64,000 nucleotides of DNA from Filomicrobium insigne (GCF_900104305.1 NZ_FNJC01000004.1:186001-250000); one strand, 5' to 3'; counted from the first letter of the stretch, positions 51,367 through 60,875 are shown. The notes: a model not told the origin generated them from the letters alone. Made by a program: numbers and translations.

Positions 51367-52629
51367 ATGACTGCTACCGACGTTCAAGCGAGCATTGACG
51401 CCATCTGGCGTATCGAGCAGGCCCGGCTTATTGCCGGGCTCGTGCGGATTGTGCGCGATGTGGATCGTGCAGAAGAGCTGGCTCAGGAAGCGCTTGTGGC
51501 CGCGCTGGTGGAATGGCCGAAAACCGGTGTGCCCGTAAAGCCCGGAGCGTGGTTGATGGCTGCAGCGAAACGCCGAGCCATCGACGGATTTCGCCGCGAC
51601 AAGATGCTGGAGCGCAAACATGCGGAGATTGGACGAGATCAGGAGAACGTTCGCGACACGAGCATAGAAAAGATCGAGACCGCCATGGACGATGATCTTG
51701 GCGATGAACTCTTAGGGCTGATCTTCACCGCATGCCACCCGATTTTATCGGCTCAGGCGCGCGCGGCTCTCACGCTGCGGCTGATCGGCGGGCTTTCGAC
51801 GGATGAGATTGCCCGTGCCTTCCTTTCGAGTGAAGCGACTGTGGCGCAGCGGATCGTCCGGGCGAAGAAGACGATCGGGAAGGCGGGTCTAACTTTTGAG
51901 GTGCCGCGCGGGGCGGCCCTTCAGGAACGGCTGGCTTCGGTCTTGGAGGTTATCTACCTCATTTTCAATGAGGGTTATGCGGCGACCGCCGGGGAGGATT
52001 TGATCCGTCCGGCCTTGTGTACGGAGGCTCAGCGTCTTGGCCGTATCCTTGCCGCCGCTCTTTCAAATGAGGCGGAAGTCTTCGGTCTGCTTGCTCTTAT
52101 GGAAATTCAGGCATCGCGTCTGGGAGCCCGCACAGCGACGGATGGTTCGCTTCTGACATTGAATGAACAGAACCGCGCGCGCTGGGATCAACTTTTGATC
52201 CGGCGAGGGCTCGCTGCATTGGAGCGCGCTCAGGCGCTTGGAGGTGCACATTCGCCCTATACGCTGCAGGCAGCGCTTGCCGCTTGTCATGCGCGGGCTC
52301 GTAGGGTTGAGGAGACCGACTGGGAGCGGATTTGCTCACTTTACGACACGCTGCGTGAGGTCATGCCATCACCCGTGGTCGATCTGAATAGGGCGGTTGC
52401 GCATAGCATGGCGTTTGGCCCTGAGGCCGGATTGGTGCTGCTGGATGCGATTGAACAGGCGGAGGCGTTGGGTGGCTATGCCCCTTTGCCGGCGGCCCGG
52501 GGTGACTTTCTCTTCCGTGCGGGGCGGTTAGGAGAGGCCAAGACCGAATTTGAGCGCGCTGCGGTTCTGACCCGCAATTCCCGCGAGAAGGCGTTCCTTC
52601 TCGCGCGTGCGCGCTCTTGCGAGCGATGA
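51367..52629 (+). CDS. ECF42-type RNA polymerase sigma factor with C-terminal TPR-like extension
   Basis: This 420-residue protein has sigma region 2 (ARLIAGLVRIVRDVDRAEEL, WPKTGVPVKPGAWLMAAAKR then RAIDGFRRDKMLERK) and region 4 (TLRLIGGLSTDEIARAFLSS, EATVAQRIVRAKKTIGKAG). It then continues for more than 200 residues, where typical ECF factors stop near 190. The extension is helical and TPR-like (LLALMEIQASRLGARTATDG; ARGDFLFRAGRLGEAKTEF). This layout and the DGPF neighbour fit ECF42 (DUF6596). No anti-sigma gene is present, so control presumably acts through the extension. Confidence 0.92.
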   Translation: MTATDVQASIDAIWRIEQARLIAGLVRIVRDVDRAEELAQEALVAALVEWPKTGVPVKPGAWLMAAAKRRAIDGFRRDKMLERKHAEIGRDQENVRDTSIEKIETAMDDDLGDELLGLIFTACHPILSAQARAALTLRLIGGLSTDEIARAFLSSEATVAQRIVRAKKTIGKAGLTFEVPRGAALQERLASVLEVIYLIFNEGYAATAGEDLIRPALCTEAQRLGRILAAALSNEAEVFGLLALMEIQASRLGARTATDGSLLTLNEQNRARWDQLLIRRGLAALERAQALGGAHSPYTLQAALAACHARARRVEETDWERICSLYDTLREVMPSPVVDLNRAVAHSMAFGPEAGLVLLDAIEQAEALGGYAPLPAARGDFLFRAGRLGEAKTEFERAAVLTRNSREKAFLLARARSCER

Positions 52630-52642
52630 CCTCTCTCGGCGT

Positions 52643-52999
52643 CTAGTTTGTGAGCTCGTGGCCCCGCCAGGCCGGAAGGCGGTCGCTGGGGGTCAGCGTG
52701 CCTCGCTCAAGAGAAGATATAGCGTAGTGATCAAGCTGGCCATCTTCCGGCATACGGCCCAGGTTGCTGGCGGCAAGATTGCGGCGAACCGCGCCTTCCA
52801 TCATGGCCAAGGCCTGCCCGCCTTTAACGTACACGTTATCCCACGTGGACATGGCCTGATCGCACAGATGCGGGTCGCGCACGCAAGTCTGTGACGTCCA
52901 ATCGTAAGCCTCACCGACGCGCTCCAATAGCCGTTCGCGATCAATGCCGTCGCGCGGCACGAAGATCACGATCAGAGCCAGGATCAGCAGTAGTCTCAT
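52643..52999 (-). CDS. DUF5330-like small envelope protein
   Basis: This 118-residue protein has an N-terminal hydrophobic signal or anchor (MRLLLILALIVIFVPRDGID), then helices with two cysteines (YDWTSQTCVRDPHLCDQAMS). This pattern resembles the DUF5330 family of alphaproteobacteria. It converges with the sigma-factor gene, with 13 bases between stops. Function unknown. Confidence 0.7.
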   Translation of the reverse strand: MRLLLILALIVIFVPRDGIDRERLLERVGEAYDWTSQTCVRDPHLCDQAMSTWDNVYVKGGQALAMMEGAVRRNLAASNLGRMPEDGQLDHYAISSLERGTLTPSDRLPAWRGHELTN

Positions 53000-53321
53000 G
53001 GGGAACTCCCCCTCCAGTCTACAAATTTACTCGTCTCGAACGCCGCGAAATCCGGTCAGGGTCTCAAGGCTCCCCTGGTGAGGGCGGCAGTGAGATGCGG
53101 GCGTCGTTCGTCAGCTTGTACAATAGCGGAGGAAAGCTGCAGAACCGCTCGCGAGGGCGATGCAATTTGTGTTGAATTGCAAAGCTTTGATTATGCTTCT
53201 GTTAACGGATATGCGTTCGCGATCTAGCTCAGCAGCTCGCTGGTTAACGTCGCCTTCACAGGCTCCCCAATAGTCTGCCGTGAAAGAGATTTGAGCGTAG
53301 AATTGATCGCTGGAGGGGGTA
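53000..53321. other. 322-base intergenic region
   Basis: This region lies between two divergent genes. A GGAGGGGG run at 53312-53319 is the ribosome site for the GTG start at 53322. I see no other structure that I can support. Confidence 0.35.
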
Positions 53322-54005
53322 GTGCCGGCAAATATGGTCAAGATTGGGTTACTCGTGTTTGTCGTGTTGGCCGCGACGGTGACCGCCAACGTGATGGCGT
53401 TGCAACCTATTGGCCGGCGAGCAATCGGTCCGGCTACCAAAGCAGCTGCCCCTGTTGAGACGGCTACGGTGCCGGAGAAGGCTGATGTGTCCAAGGCGGA
53501 ACCGGCGGTATTGAACGGCGAGAAAGCACCGGATCTTGAAGGTGCGGTACGCCGCGAATTGGGACTGCGTGGGTATGCGCCTGGTGAGGGGGATTTTTCC
53601 GGCCTTGAAGCACGTGCAGCTATCTTGGCCTTTGAGAGCGATGCGGGGTTGCCTCTGACCGGACGTGTACGTTCGGAGCTTCTGCAGCAGCTCTTGTTCG
53701 GTGTCGCGAGAAACGCTCCTATGGTAGATGCGATGCCTGCCTCTGCCGAGGTCTCGCGAGATGCGCGCGAGGTTATCGCGGCGGCGCAGCGGTCGCTTGC
53801 GTTACTCGGTTATAAACTCGAAGCAAACGGTCTTCCCAGCCTTGAGACCCAAAAAGCTATCCGTGAATTTGAGGCCTACTATAAGCTCCCTGTAACGGGC
53901 CGAGTTTCGGGACGGCTTATGGCGCAACTTGCTCAGGTTAGTAAGCTCGATCACGGATCGGTGGCTGTAGACAAGCTGCGGGCTCGTGTCGCCTCGCAGC
54001 ACTAG
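53322..54005 (+). CDS. Peptidoglycan-binding domain protein
   Basis: This 227-residue protein begins at GTG 53322, where GGAGGGGG lies at the right distance; ATG 53334 is less well placed. A membrane segment covers about residues 5-24 (MVKIGLLVFVVLAATVTANV). Two PG_binding_1-type units follow: LEGAVRRELGLRGYAPGEGD with LEARAAILAFESDAGLPLTG, and AAQRSLALLGYKLEANGLPS with LETQKAIREFEAYYKLPVTG. It is an inner-membrane-anchored, wall-binding protein of unknown role. The DUF1491 gene follows 26 bases downstream. Confidence 0.82.
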   Translation: MPANMVKIGLLVFVVLAATVTANVMALQPIGRRAIGPATKAAAPVETATVPEKADVSKAEPAVLNGEKAPDLEGAVRRELGLRGYAPGEGDFSGLEARAAILAFESDAGLPLTGRVRSELLQQLLFGVARNAPMVDAMPASAEVSRDAREVIAAAQRSLALLGYKLEANGLPSLETQKAIREFEAYYKLPVTGRVSGRLMAQLAQVSKLDHGSVAVDKLRARVASQH

Positions 54006-54031
54006 CGCGGGGGGCCTAGTTTGGCGGCGCG

Positions 54032-54379
54032 ATGCGATTAAAATCTGAAATCTGGGTGAAGGCCTATATCCGGCGCTGCGGAGCTTCCGGGGGGGCGGCA
54101 TTTGTCGTCCGGCGGGGTGATGACGCTGCAGGGAGTATTTTTATTCGCATCAATCGTCTCGACGGGACATCGACGTTATTTGGTCCGGCTGCTGCAGGGT
54201 TAGAGACAGCAGAGATTGAACGCCGATGGTCCCTCCGGCTGGGTCAGGATCCCAAACCAGACGAGGATATCGACGCGTACGTAGCACGTGAAATCAGCTT
54301 CGATCCGGACATTTGGGTTATTGAGGTTGAGGATCGTGAGGGGCGACATTTTCTCGAAGATTGGCTTGCTGAAGATTGA
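54032..54379 (+). CDS. DUF1491 family protein
   Basis: This 115-residue protein matches the DUF1491 pattern: MRLKSEIWVKAYIRRCGASG, then AAFVVRRGDDAAGSIFIRIN and IWVIEVEDREGRHFLEDWL. The family is restricted to alphaproteobacteria and has no known function. It is probably co-transcribed with the upstream wall-binding gene, and the two are neighbours in related genomes as far as I recall. Confidence 0.87.
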   Translation: MRLKSEIWVKAYIRRCGASGGAAFVVRRGDDAAGSIFIRINRLDGTSTLFGPAAAGLETAEIERRWSLRLGQDPKPDEDIDAYVAREISFDPDIWVIEVEDREGRHFLEDWLAED

Positions 54380-54542
54380 TTGTCGTCGGTGTGTGTTACG
54401 CTTAAGCTTCGGTTAAGGGAATCATTGCCCTAATCTTCGAAAGTGGGAGCATCCTGGTGGTGCGACAAGCCCGGAAGCACCCTGTGCGACGTAGCGATGG
54501 CGTGTTCTATCGCTCGTGTGGCGACTAATTCCGGGGGGTGCT

Positions 54543-54734
54543 ATGGGCACCGTGATCGAGTTTCCAAAGGCGAGGACTGTACGAACCGACAGCATAGATC
54601 TGGATGATTTATGCACGACCGGTGAAGTAGTGCTCTTCACAGGCGTTAGATACGCAGAGTTGGAAGCACAGAATAAAGCTGTCCATGAGGACGGTTCCAA
54701 CGCTTGTAGTAATGAGAAAGACGCGACGGCCTAA
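54543..54734 (+). CDS. Small conserved protein of unknown function
   Basis: This 63-residue protein starts MGTVIEFPKARTVRTDSIDL after CCGGGGGG. The VIEFPKAR opening is a short motif I have seen at the N-terminus of several small alphaproteobacterial proteins. The rest is acidic (DLDDLCTTGEVVLFTGVRYA). Nothing further can be said; the reading is moderately supported by ribosome site and composition. Confidence 0.55.
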   Translation: MGTVIEFPKARTVRTDSIDLDDLCTTGEVVLFTGVRYAELEAQNKAVHEDGSNACSNEKDATA

Positions 54735-54759
54735 ACCGGGGCCGTTTGCTTGGCTGATT

Positions 54760-55350
54760 TTAGAACGGCTCCCAGCTGCAGCGGGCGCGACGTAGGTCGG
54801 CTTCGATAAGGTGGTTGTAAGCCTCACCTTTATCCGGTGCTCTGATGATGGCTATTCCGCGCGAGCTTTCCACGGTTTGCGTGCGCGCTGTAGGGCGAGG
54901 TCTGCCAAGGGCCTCGGGAGACATTCCAAAAAAGCGGTCTTCAGTGGGCACGATACGAAGGCGCAGCGTGGTGCTGCGGTCATCTCGGCCCGTGGCAGAA
55001 TAGACGTTGTCACCGTCGGGTGTGTGCAAAGCGAGGGACCACCCGCGCCCAGGTAGCACGGCTGTAACCGTGACCGGACCCGCCGTGGCATCGTAGCGGC
55101 ACATGGCGTAACGAACGTCGGGCGTCAGGAACGGCAGCGGCTGCGCTTCAGGTGTTACAGGTGGAAGTATCTTTATCTTGTTGACTGGTAGAACGGGCTC
55201 CAGCCGGGCGTAGGCTGTCGAGACGTTGAAGAGAGGTGCCGTCAAGGTTGCGATGATGTGCAGAATGCCTATGGCGCACAGAGCGGCCAAAATCACGCGC
55301 AGATTGGGGCGCCCGAGCTTTGCCAATCTTTTCAGAATGCGCATGATCAT
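54760..55350 (-). CDS. DUF1254-type membrane protein
   Basis: This 196-residue protein has one membrane helix (about residues 18-40, LRVILAALCAIGILHIIATL) and a periplasmic domain with DVRYAMCRYDATAGPVTVTA and WSLALHTPDGDNVYSATGRD, in line with the short DUF1254 proteins of Hyphomicrobiales. Its start overlaps the stop of the DUF1214 gene by four bases (ATGA), so the two are translated together. DUF1254 and DUF1214 usually occur as a pair; function unknown. Confidence 0.8.
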   Translation of the reverse strand: MIMRILKRLAKLGRPNLRVILAALCAIGILHIIATLTAPLFNVSTAYARLEPVLPVNKIKILPPVTPEAQPLPFLTPDVRYAMCRYDATAGPVTVTAVLPGRGWSLALHTPDGDNVYSATGRDDRSTTLRLRIVPTEDRFFGMSPEALGRPRPTARTQTVESSRGIAIIRAPDKGEAYNHLIEADLRRARCSWEPF

Positions 55351-55970
55351 CGGCAGGCCATGCGCTTAATTGAGGGAAGGGTAAGGTCGGCGGCTTCTCC
55401 GTCTACAATGGACGTGGCGCCTTCCACGACAGCCAGAATAAGTGTCAGGCGGCCACCGCCACCGGTTGGAAGCCAGTTTCCTGGCCGTGCATCACGGGCC
55501 AATGTTACGGTGAAGGTATTGTCAGGCCCCACGGCTACGGTATCGCTTGTGAAGGAATAACGCGCTGCGGGGTTCGGGATCAGGCGGCCGTTATCGTCGA
55601 AGACAGTGATACTCCACCAGCGGGCGTCTATCTCTTGTCCCTTGATGCTGTATTCGCATGAAGAATGCAGGCGCATCCCGTCACTGTCATGGCTGGCGAC
55701 GTAGGTGCCTGCGAGTTCGGTCGACAAGTTTAGCGTGCCGGATCGTGCGAAGTGGGCTCGTGTGTACGGATCTGCATCAGCGCGGCCTTCAGCCGTCCAC
55801 GTGACCCAGGGCCCTACGCTTCGCGTGGTCAGGTTCGAGCCGGCGCTCACCATGTACCAGCTCGACGTCAGCCCACCGATCAGGACTATGCCGATGAACA
55901 TCGCCCAGTCCGACAGTTTGTTGATGACTGTCAGCGTGGTCTTCTTGATCTTGTGAAGGGCGAACGGCAT
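55347..55970 (-). CDS. DUF1214 domain protein
   Basis: This 207-residue protein has one membrane helix (about residues 20-42, WAMFIGIVLIGGLTSSWYMV) and a periplasmic DUF1214 domain: IDARWWSITVFDDNGRLIPN, ARYSFTSDTVAVGPDNTFTV and PGNWLPTGGGGRLTLILAVV. Such domains bind a still unknown ligand. It is the first gene of the DUF1214-DUF1254 pair. Confidence 0.88.
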   Translation of the reverse strand: MPFALHKIKKTTLTVINKLSDWAMFIGIVLIGGLTSSWYMVSAGSNLTTRSVGPWVTWTAEGRADADPYTRAHFARSGTLNLSTELAGTYVASHDSDGMRLHSSCEYSIKGQEIDARWWSITVFDDNGRLIPNPAARYSFTSDTVAVGPDNTFTVTLARDARPGNWLPTGGGGRLTLILAVVEGATSIVDGEAADLTLPSIKRMACR

Positions 55971-56076
55971 GTGGGCTCGGAGGTGGGGCTAAGCGTTGTG
56001 TGCGTGGCTCGAAGTGTGACGCGGGTTGCTCGTGAAGTGTTTTATCAGGCCTCTCTGGCTCGTTCGATTTTATATT

Positions 56077-58299
56077 TCATGGCCGGGACCTCAACGGAGC
56101 CCCCGCCTCGGCGCGTCGCCCGAGGTCAGATTTTGGCTGGGCTTCTTTTTCGCCGGGAGGACCCTCCGCAGGCTCCTGGCCACTGGCTTTGCGCATTGCT
56201 GTGCTTACCTGCTTCAGTACGTCCCGTGTTTTGCCCGGCATGAGGCTCGCCGTGTTGGACGGCTTCTGGGCATCACTGTTTGCAAAGCTGCCCTCAGCGC
56301 TGGCGAGTTCAGCCAAACGTTGGCGTTCAGCCACTTGAACTGGGTGGGGCCGCAGACCAGGAATTGTCGGGATATTCATGTCTGTATGGGCCACCGACAT
56401 GTAGGCGTGCCACGTTTCTGCAGGAAGGCTGCCGCCGGTGACGCGGTTTGTCGGGCGGAAATCGTCGTTACCCAGCCATACACCGGTGACGTATTTTCCG
56501 GTGAAGCCCATGAACCAAGCATCGCGATAGCTTGAGCTCGTGCCCGTCTTACCGACCGCGTTTGTGAAATCGAGGCGTGCGCGTCCACCGGTTCCGGCTT
56601 CGACGACCTCTTGCAACATTCGATTCAAGTCTTCCGCAACTGACTGTTCAATGACGCGCGGCGGTTCGGGTTCGTCGCGTTCGCGCGAGTAAACGAGTTC
56701 GCCGCGTGAGTTGACGATTTCTAAAATACCGTAGGGCCGGACTAAGCGTCCGCCATTGGCAAAAGTGGCGTAGCCGCCCGTGTGTTCTAGTACCGTTACG
56801 CCGCCATCGCCGAGCGCCATCGAGCAACTTTTGGTAACGCCCGTAACACCGAGGCGGTTTACAACTTCAAGAAGATTGTCGCGGCCGAACTTCAGCGACA
56901 GATCGACGGCGGTGGTGTTGTAAGATTTTGCCAGGGCGTAGGACAGGGGAACGCGCCGACCGCTACCATATCCGCCGCTGTAGTTTTTCGGTGTCCAGTT
57001 TCCGCAGCTGCGGGAGCTGTCGCGAACCATTGTGTTGGGTTTGTAGCCGTTTTCCAGTGCTAGCAAATAGACATAAGGCTTGAAGGATGAGCCGGGTTGG
57101 CGACGTGCGGCTGTTGCACGATTGAACTGGCTTGCGCCGTAATCTACGCCACCAACAATGGCGCGGACTGCTCCATCCGTTTCCATCGAGACTAGGGCGC
57201 CGGACTTGACCCGATTGTGCCTGCCTTCGCGGCGGATCGTGGAGGTCAGAGCCTCTTCCGCAGCGCGTTGCAAATTGAGATCCACTGTCGTGCGGGCCGT
57301 CAGGACAAATTCACCTTTGCCCTTGGCTATGCGCTGAACTTCTTCGAAGGCCCAGTCGAGGAACCAGTCCGGGCTCGAAGGATCGTTGTGTTCAACGATC
57401 TTCGCGGGATGAAGCCGAGCATCGTAAACTTGGCCCGCCGTGTAGAAGCCGGCTTCCACCAAATTTGAAAGGACCTCGTTGGTGCGCGCGCGCGATGCAG
57501 CCAGGTTGATGTGTGGCGCGTAGCTGGTCGGAGCTTTGAACAGACCACCGAGGAGAGCAGCCTCGGCCAAGTTTACGTCACGGACGGATTTGCCGAAGTA
57601 AAATTGCGAGGCGGCTTCCACGCCGAAAGCACCACCGCCCATGTAAGCTCGATCGAGATAGAGCTTGAGAATTTCGCGTTTGGTGAAGCGGGATTCCAAT
57701 AGGAACGCGAGGAACACTTCCTTCAGTTTGCGCTGGATTGAGCGTTCCGGCGAAAGAAAGAGGTTTTTGGCGAGCTGCTGCGTAAGCGTCGAACCGCCCT
57801 GTACGACGGCGTCCGCACGCAGGTTTTCGATCAGCGCGCGGAGAGTGCCCTGGAAGTCGACACCGAAATGCTCGAAGAAGCGCCGGTCTTCCGTCGCCAA
57901 GGTTGCCTTGATGACCGGGTCTGGGATTTCTTCGAGTGGAACTGCGTCATTGTGCAGGATGCCGCGCTTGCCGATTTCGTTGCCATCTCGGTCGAGGAAC
58001 TTTACGGAGTATTGGCCGGTGAGGAAGCTTTCCTCACTAAATTCCATGAAGGCCGGGAGAGCCAGAGCGTAAAGTAGAATAAAACCGCCGGTTGCCAGGG
58101 TCAGGCACTCGCAGGCCAATTCGTTGAAGAGGCGTTTCCATCCCGTAAGCCGGAAGCGCGCAAAGAAGCTCGACGCCGAATTCCAGGAATCGCAAATGCG
58201 GACCCAGGTTTCGGACATCATCGAATCGATCTTCGAATCGATGCTGAGCCAATCTATGATGCGGTCGCGTCCGCCCTGCTTGAAAAACCAGTCGCTCAC
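56077..58299 (-). CDS. Class A penicillin-binding protein 1A
   Basis: This 740-residue bifunctional cell-wall synthase has a cytoplasmic N-terminus of about 75 residues, one membrane helix and a GT51 glycosyltransferase domain (catalytic Glu in TEDRRFFEHFGVDF near residue 140; GGSTLTQQLAKNLFLSPERS). The transpeptidase domain has SxxK in RQPGSSFKPYVYL near residue 405, SxN in AKSYNTTAVD and KTGT in GKTGTSSSYRDAWFMGF near 586. It polymerises and crosslinks peptidoglycan in the periplasm. The C-terminal 90 residues are low in complexity. No gene shares its operon. Confidence 0.93.
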   Translation of the reverse strand: MSDWFFKQGGRDRIIDWLSIDSKIDSMMSETWVRICDSWNSASSFFARFRLTGWKRLFNELACECLTLATGGFILLYALALPAFMEFSEESFLTGQYSVKFLDRDGNEIGKRGILHNDAVPLEEIPDPVIKATLATEDRRFFEHFGVDFQGTLRALIENLRADAVVQGGSTLTQQLAKNLFLSPERSIQRKLKEVFLAFLLESRFTKREILKLYLDRAYMGGGAFGVEAASQFYFGKSVRDVNLAEAALLGGLFKAPTSYAPHINLAASRARTNEVLSNLVEAGFYTAGQVYDARLHPAKIVEHNDPSSPDWFLDWAFEEVQRIAKGKGEFVLTARTTVDLNLQRAAEEALTSTIRREGRHNRVKSGALVSMETDGAVRAIVGGVDYGASQFNRATAARRQPGSSFKPYVYLLALENGYKPNTMVRDSSRSCGNWTPKNYSGGYGSGRRVPLSYALAKSYNTTAVDLSLKFGRDNLLEVVNRLGVTGVTKSCSMALGDGGVTVLEHTGGYATFANGGRLVRPYGILEIVNSRGELVYSRERDEPEPPRVIEQSVAEDLNRMLQEVVEAGTGGRARLDFTNAVGKTGTSSSYRDAWFMGFTGKYVTGVWLGNDDFRPTNRVTGGSLPAETWHAYMSVAHTDMNIPTIPGLRPHPVQVAERQRLAELASAEGSFANSDAQKPSNTASLMPGKTRDVLKQVSTAMRKASGQEPAEGPPGEKEAQPKSDLGRRAEAGAPLRSRP

Positions 58300-58479
58300 G
58301 GCATGTTGCCCTGTCGATTTGACGGTGCGTAGTTTGGTACTGATCGCACTGAATTAACTCAGCTCGACGCAAGGTGCCAGAGCCAGCTATCAAGTTTGCG
58401 CAATAAGAGGTCGCAAATATGGTTCGGCACCCGGTATGCCAGGCGAGCATAGCGGATGCTGAGGCAATAAGGAGACAAG

Positions 58480-58926
58480 ATGTCAGAGCCGTTCTGGCGC
58501 ACGAAATCGCTTGAAGAATTGTCTCAGGACGAATGGGAGGCTTTGTGCGATGGCTGTGGACGCTGCTGCCTTCTTAAGCTTGAGGACGAGGATACCGGCG
58601 AGGTACACCTCACGCGATTGTCATGCCGCCTGCTTGATGTCGGCAACTGCAGGTGTGCGGATTATGAGCGTCGACATGACGCCGTGCACGATTGCATTTC
58701 GATTTCACCGGAAATGATCCGCAAGCTGGATTGGCTTCCGGGAAGTTGCGCCTATCGGCGGGTTGCGGAGGGACGCGACTTGGCTTGGTGGCATCCCTTG
58801 GTTTCGGGGACGATTGAGACGGTGCATCAGGCTGGAATTTCGGTGCGCGGTTGGGCGCGCCCAGAAGGTACGGTCAACGCCTACAGCATGCACAGGTATA
58901 TTATCGCGGATTTTGAAGAAGAATGA
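58480..58926 (+). CDS. YcgN family cysteine cluster protein
   Basis: This 148-residue protein belongs to UPF0260/YcgN. Cysteines lie in [39 protein letters not shown] and VHDCISI, with a further one in [20 protein letters not shown]. The pattern implies a metal or iron-sulphur site. GGAGACAAG precedes the ATG. No function is established for the family. It lies just upstream of the phage-type cluster but is a common chromosomal gene and not part of it. Confidence 0.92.
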   Translation: MSEPFWRTKSLEELSQDEWEALCDGCGRCCLLKLEDEDTGEVHLTRLSCRLLDVGNCRCADYERRHDAVHDCISISPEMIRKLDWLPGSCAYRRVAEGRDLAWWHPLVSGTIETVHQAGISVRGWARPEGTVNAYSMHRYIIADFEEE

Positions 58927-59065
58927 ATTTCGATACTTATCCCCACCGTCGCGCTGCTCGAATAGTATTTGGGTATGGCTGGTAAAGGGTCTCGAGATCC
59001 TTACGGCGATCATAGAAAGATCGTTCCGGCCGAAATATAATATCACTGACCATTGAAGAGGCTCG

Positions 59066-59617
59066 ATGCCCATCGCAGACGCGAATTGGGCCGAGATCAG
59101 GCGTGCCTACGAGGCTGGACTGGAAACAGTGGCGGCGCTCGCGACACGGTGTGCGGTTTCGGCAGATAGGATCTACAGACGCGCCCGGAAGGAAGGCTGG
59201 ACGCGCCGGTCATCGCGGCGTGTGAAACAGGCCAAGGGCAAACGCGCTGCGGGCAAAGTTTGTGGAGCTAAGCCGCGCGGCCGTGACGATCGCAAAATCA
59301 GTCACGTGGCAATGATCCAGCGGCTTTATCGGGCCATTGACGAAAACCTTAAACGATTGGAGGCCCGGATGGGCTCTGGACGAGAAGTCTCCGCGGCGGA
59401 AAGCGCGCGAGAGACGCGGGAACTTGGGGTGATGATTCGAAGCTTCGAAAAGGTGACGGCGTTTGCAACCGACATCGAACGTAGCCGTAAACCCGCCGCA
59501 CCGGAGCGTATCAGTTCCGCCGATGCGGAGCGCATGCGCGAAGAGATTGCGAAGCGCCTTGAACGCCTCAATGGAGCGGGGAACCCTGGAGCGGGATCTC
59601 GGCCTCCTAAGCGATGA
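59066..59617 (+). CDS. Small terminase-like DNA-packaging protein
   Basis: This 183-residue basic protein starts MPIADANWAEIRRAYEAGLE. The N-terminal helix-turn-helix (TVAALATRCAVSADRIYRRA, then RKEGWTRRS) is typical of small terminase or phage packaging proteins and of GTA gene 1-like proteins. A helical middle follows (IQRLYRAIDENLKRLEARMG). It overlaps the large terminase gene by 47 bases. It should bind DNA and hand it to the packaging motor. Assignment rests mainly on gene order plus the helix-turn-helix. Confidence 0.72.
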   Translation: MPIADANWAEIRRAYEAGLETVAALATRCAVSADRIYRRARKEGWTRRSSRRVKQAKGKRAAGKVCGAKPRGRDDRKISHVAMIQRLYRAIDENLKRLEARMGSGREVSAAESARETRELGVMIRSFEKVTAFATDIERSRKPAAPERISSADAERMREEIAKRLERLNGAGNPGAGSRPPKR

Positions 59618-60875
59618 TCAGGTCGCGGTACTCCACCGCGATTGGCAAGTCTGGGCGCGTGATGATCAACTTCCACCTGTAGTTGGGGAAGATGGAGTGC
59701 CTTGGCGCGTCTGGCTTATTCTTGGTGGGCGCGGGGCGGGCAAGACGCGGGCAGGTGCTGAGTGGGTGAGGGCAAAAGCGCTGGGGCTTGGTCCGGTGGG
59801 ATCGAAGCCTGCGCAACGCATTGCTTTGGTCGGTGAGACAATCGGCGAAGTTCGCAATGTCATGGTCGAAGGCGTTTCGGGAATACTTTCGGTTCATGGG
59901 GCCGGGGAGCGGCCAAGTTTTGAAACGTCGAGGCTACAACTTACTTGGTCGAACGGTGCTGTGGCGCAGATGTTTTCGGCCGAAAATCCTGAGGGGCTAC
60001 GTGGGCCGCAGTTCGATGCGGCGTGGTGTGACGAAATCGCGAAGTGGCGGACTGCGGACGAAACCTGGGACATGCTGCAATTCGGCCTACGTCTTGGTGA
60101 GCGACCACAGGTGGTGGCGACCACGACGCCGCGGCGTGTGCCAATTTTGGAACGGCTGATGGAGGATGCGTCGACAGTTGTCAGCCGCTCGACCACTGCG
60201 GACAACGCGGGCAATCTCGCGCCCTCGTTTGTTGCAGAGATGATGCGTCGCTACGGCGGAAGCGTTCTCGGGCGGCAGGAGCTGTTTGGAGAGATCATCG
60301 CGGACGACGGCGGAGGACTATGGCGCCGCGATTGGATTGAGGAACAGAGAGTTGCCAGTCCGCCACCGTTGAAAAGGATCGTCGTCGCGGTTGATCCGCC
60401 GGTTACGGCGACCGTTCAGTCGGATGCCTGCGGAATCGTGGTTGCGGGAGAAGGATTGGATCGGCGCTATTACGTGCTTGCCGATCGCAGTATTCAAGGA
60501 CGCGAGCCTGCGGTCTGGGCACGGGCAGCAATTGCCGCGAAGAAGGACTTCGACGCAGATCGCGTGGTGGCGGAGGTCAATCAGGGCGGGGATTTGGTGG
60601 CGAGCGTACTCCGTCACGTTGATCCGCAATGCCCTGTCCGCAAGGTGCGTGCGACGCGCGGCAAATGGCTTCGCGCTGAGCCCGTGGCTGCTCTTTATGC
60701 CGAAGGCCGCGTTGCCCACGTTGGGGCGTTGACTGCGTTGGAAGACGAAATGTGTCTGTTTGGGACGAATGCCTGGGGGCGTGGTCGCAGTCCTGATCGG
60801 CTTGATGCCCTGGTGTGGGCGTTGAGCGACCTGATGGAACCTGAGACAGCAGGGCCAGCGGTTCGACTGCTTTGA
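59571..60875 (+). CDS. Large terminase subunit (GTA/HK97-type)
   Basis: This 434-residue packaging ATPase starts at MERGTLERDLGLLSDDQVAV (ATG 59571); the open frame goes back to 59463, inside the previous gene. Walker A reads LILGGRGAGKTRAGAEW near residue 55 and Walker B PQFDAAWCDEIAKW. The C-terminal nuclease domain includes VAVDPPVTATVQSDACGIVV and ADRVVAEVNQGGDLVASVLR. The DNF-like protein is typical in length for the GTA large terminase. It cuts and packages DNA into heads with the portal encoded 30 bases downstream. Confidence 0.92.
   Translation: MERGTLERDLGLLSDDQVAVLHRDWQVWARDDQLPPVVGEDGVPWRVWLILGGRGAGKTRAGAEWVRAKALGLGPVGSKPAQRIALVGETIGEVRNVMVEGVSGILSVHGAGERPSFETSRLQLTWSNGAVAQMFSAENPEGLRGPQFDAAWCDEIAKWRTADETWDMLQFGLRLGERPQVVATTTPRRVPILERLMEDASTVVSRSTTADNAGNLAPSFVAEMMRRYGGSVLGRQELFGEIIADDGGGLWRRDWIEEQRVASPPPLKRIVVAVDPPVTATVQSDACGIVVAGEGLDRRYYVLADRSIQGREPAVWARAAIAAKKDFDADRVVAEVNQGGDLVASVLRHVDPQCPVRKVRATRGKWLRAEPVAALYAEGRVAHVGALTALEDEMCLFGTNAWGRGRSPDRLDALVWALSDLMEPETAGPAVRLL

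Noticed and set aside
41611-52629. The whole interval considered as a genomic island
   Set aside because: I found no integrase, tRNA junction or flanking direct repeats. The decayed part appears limited to about 43.3-45.7 kb.
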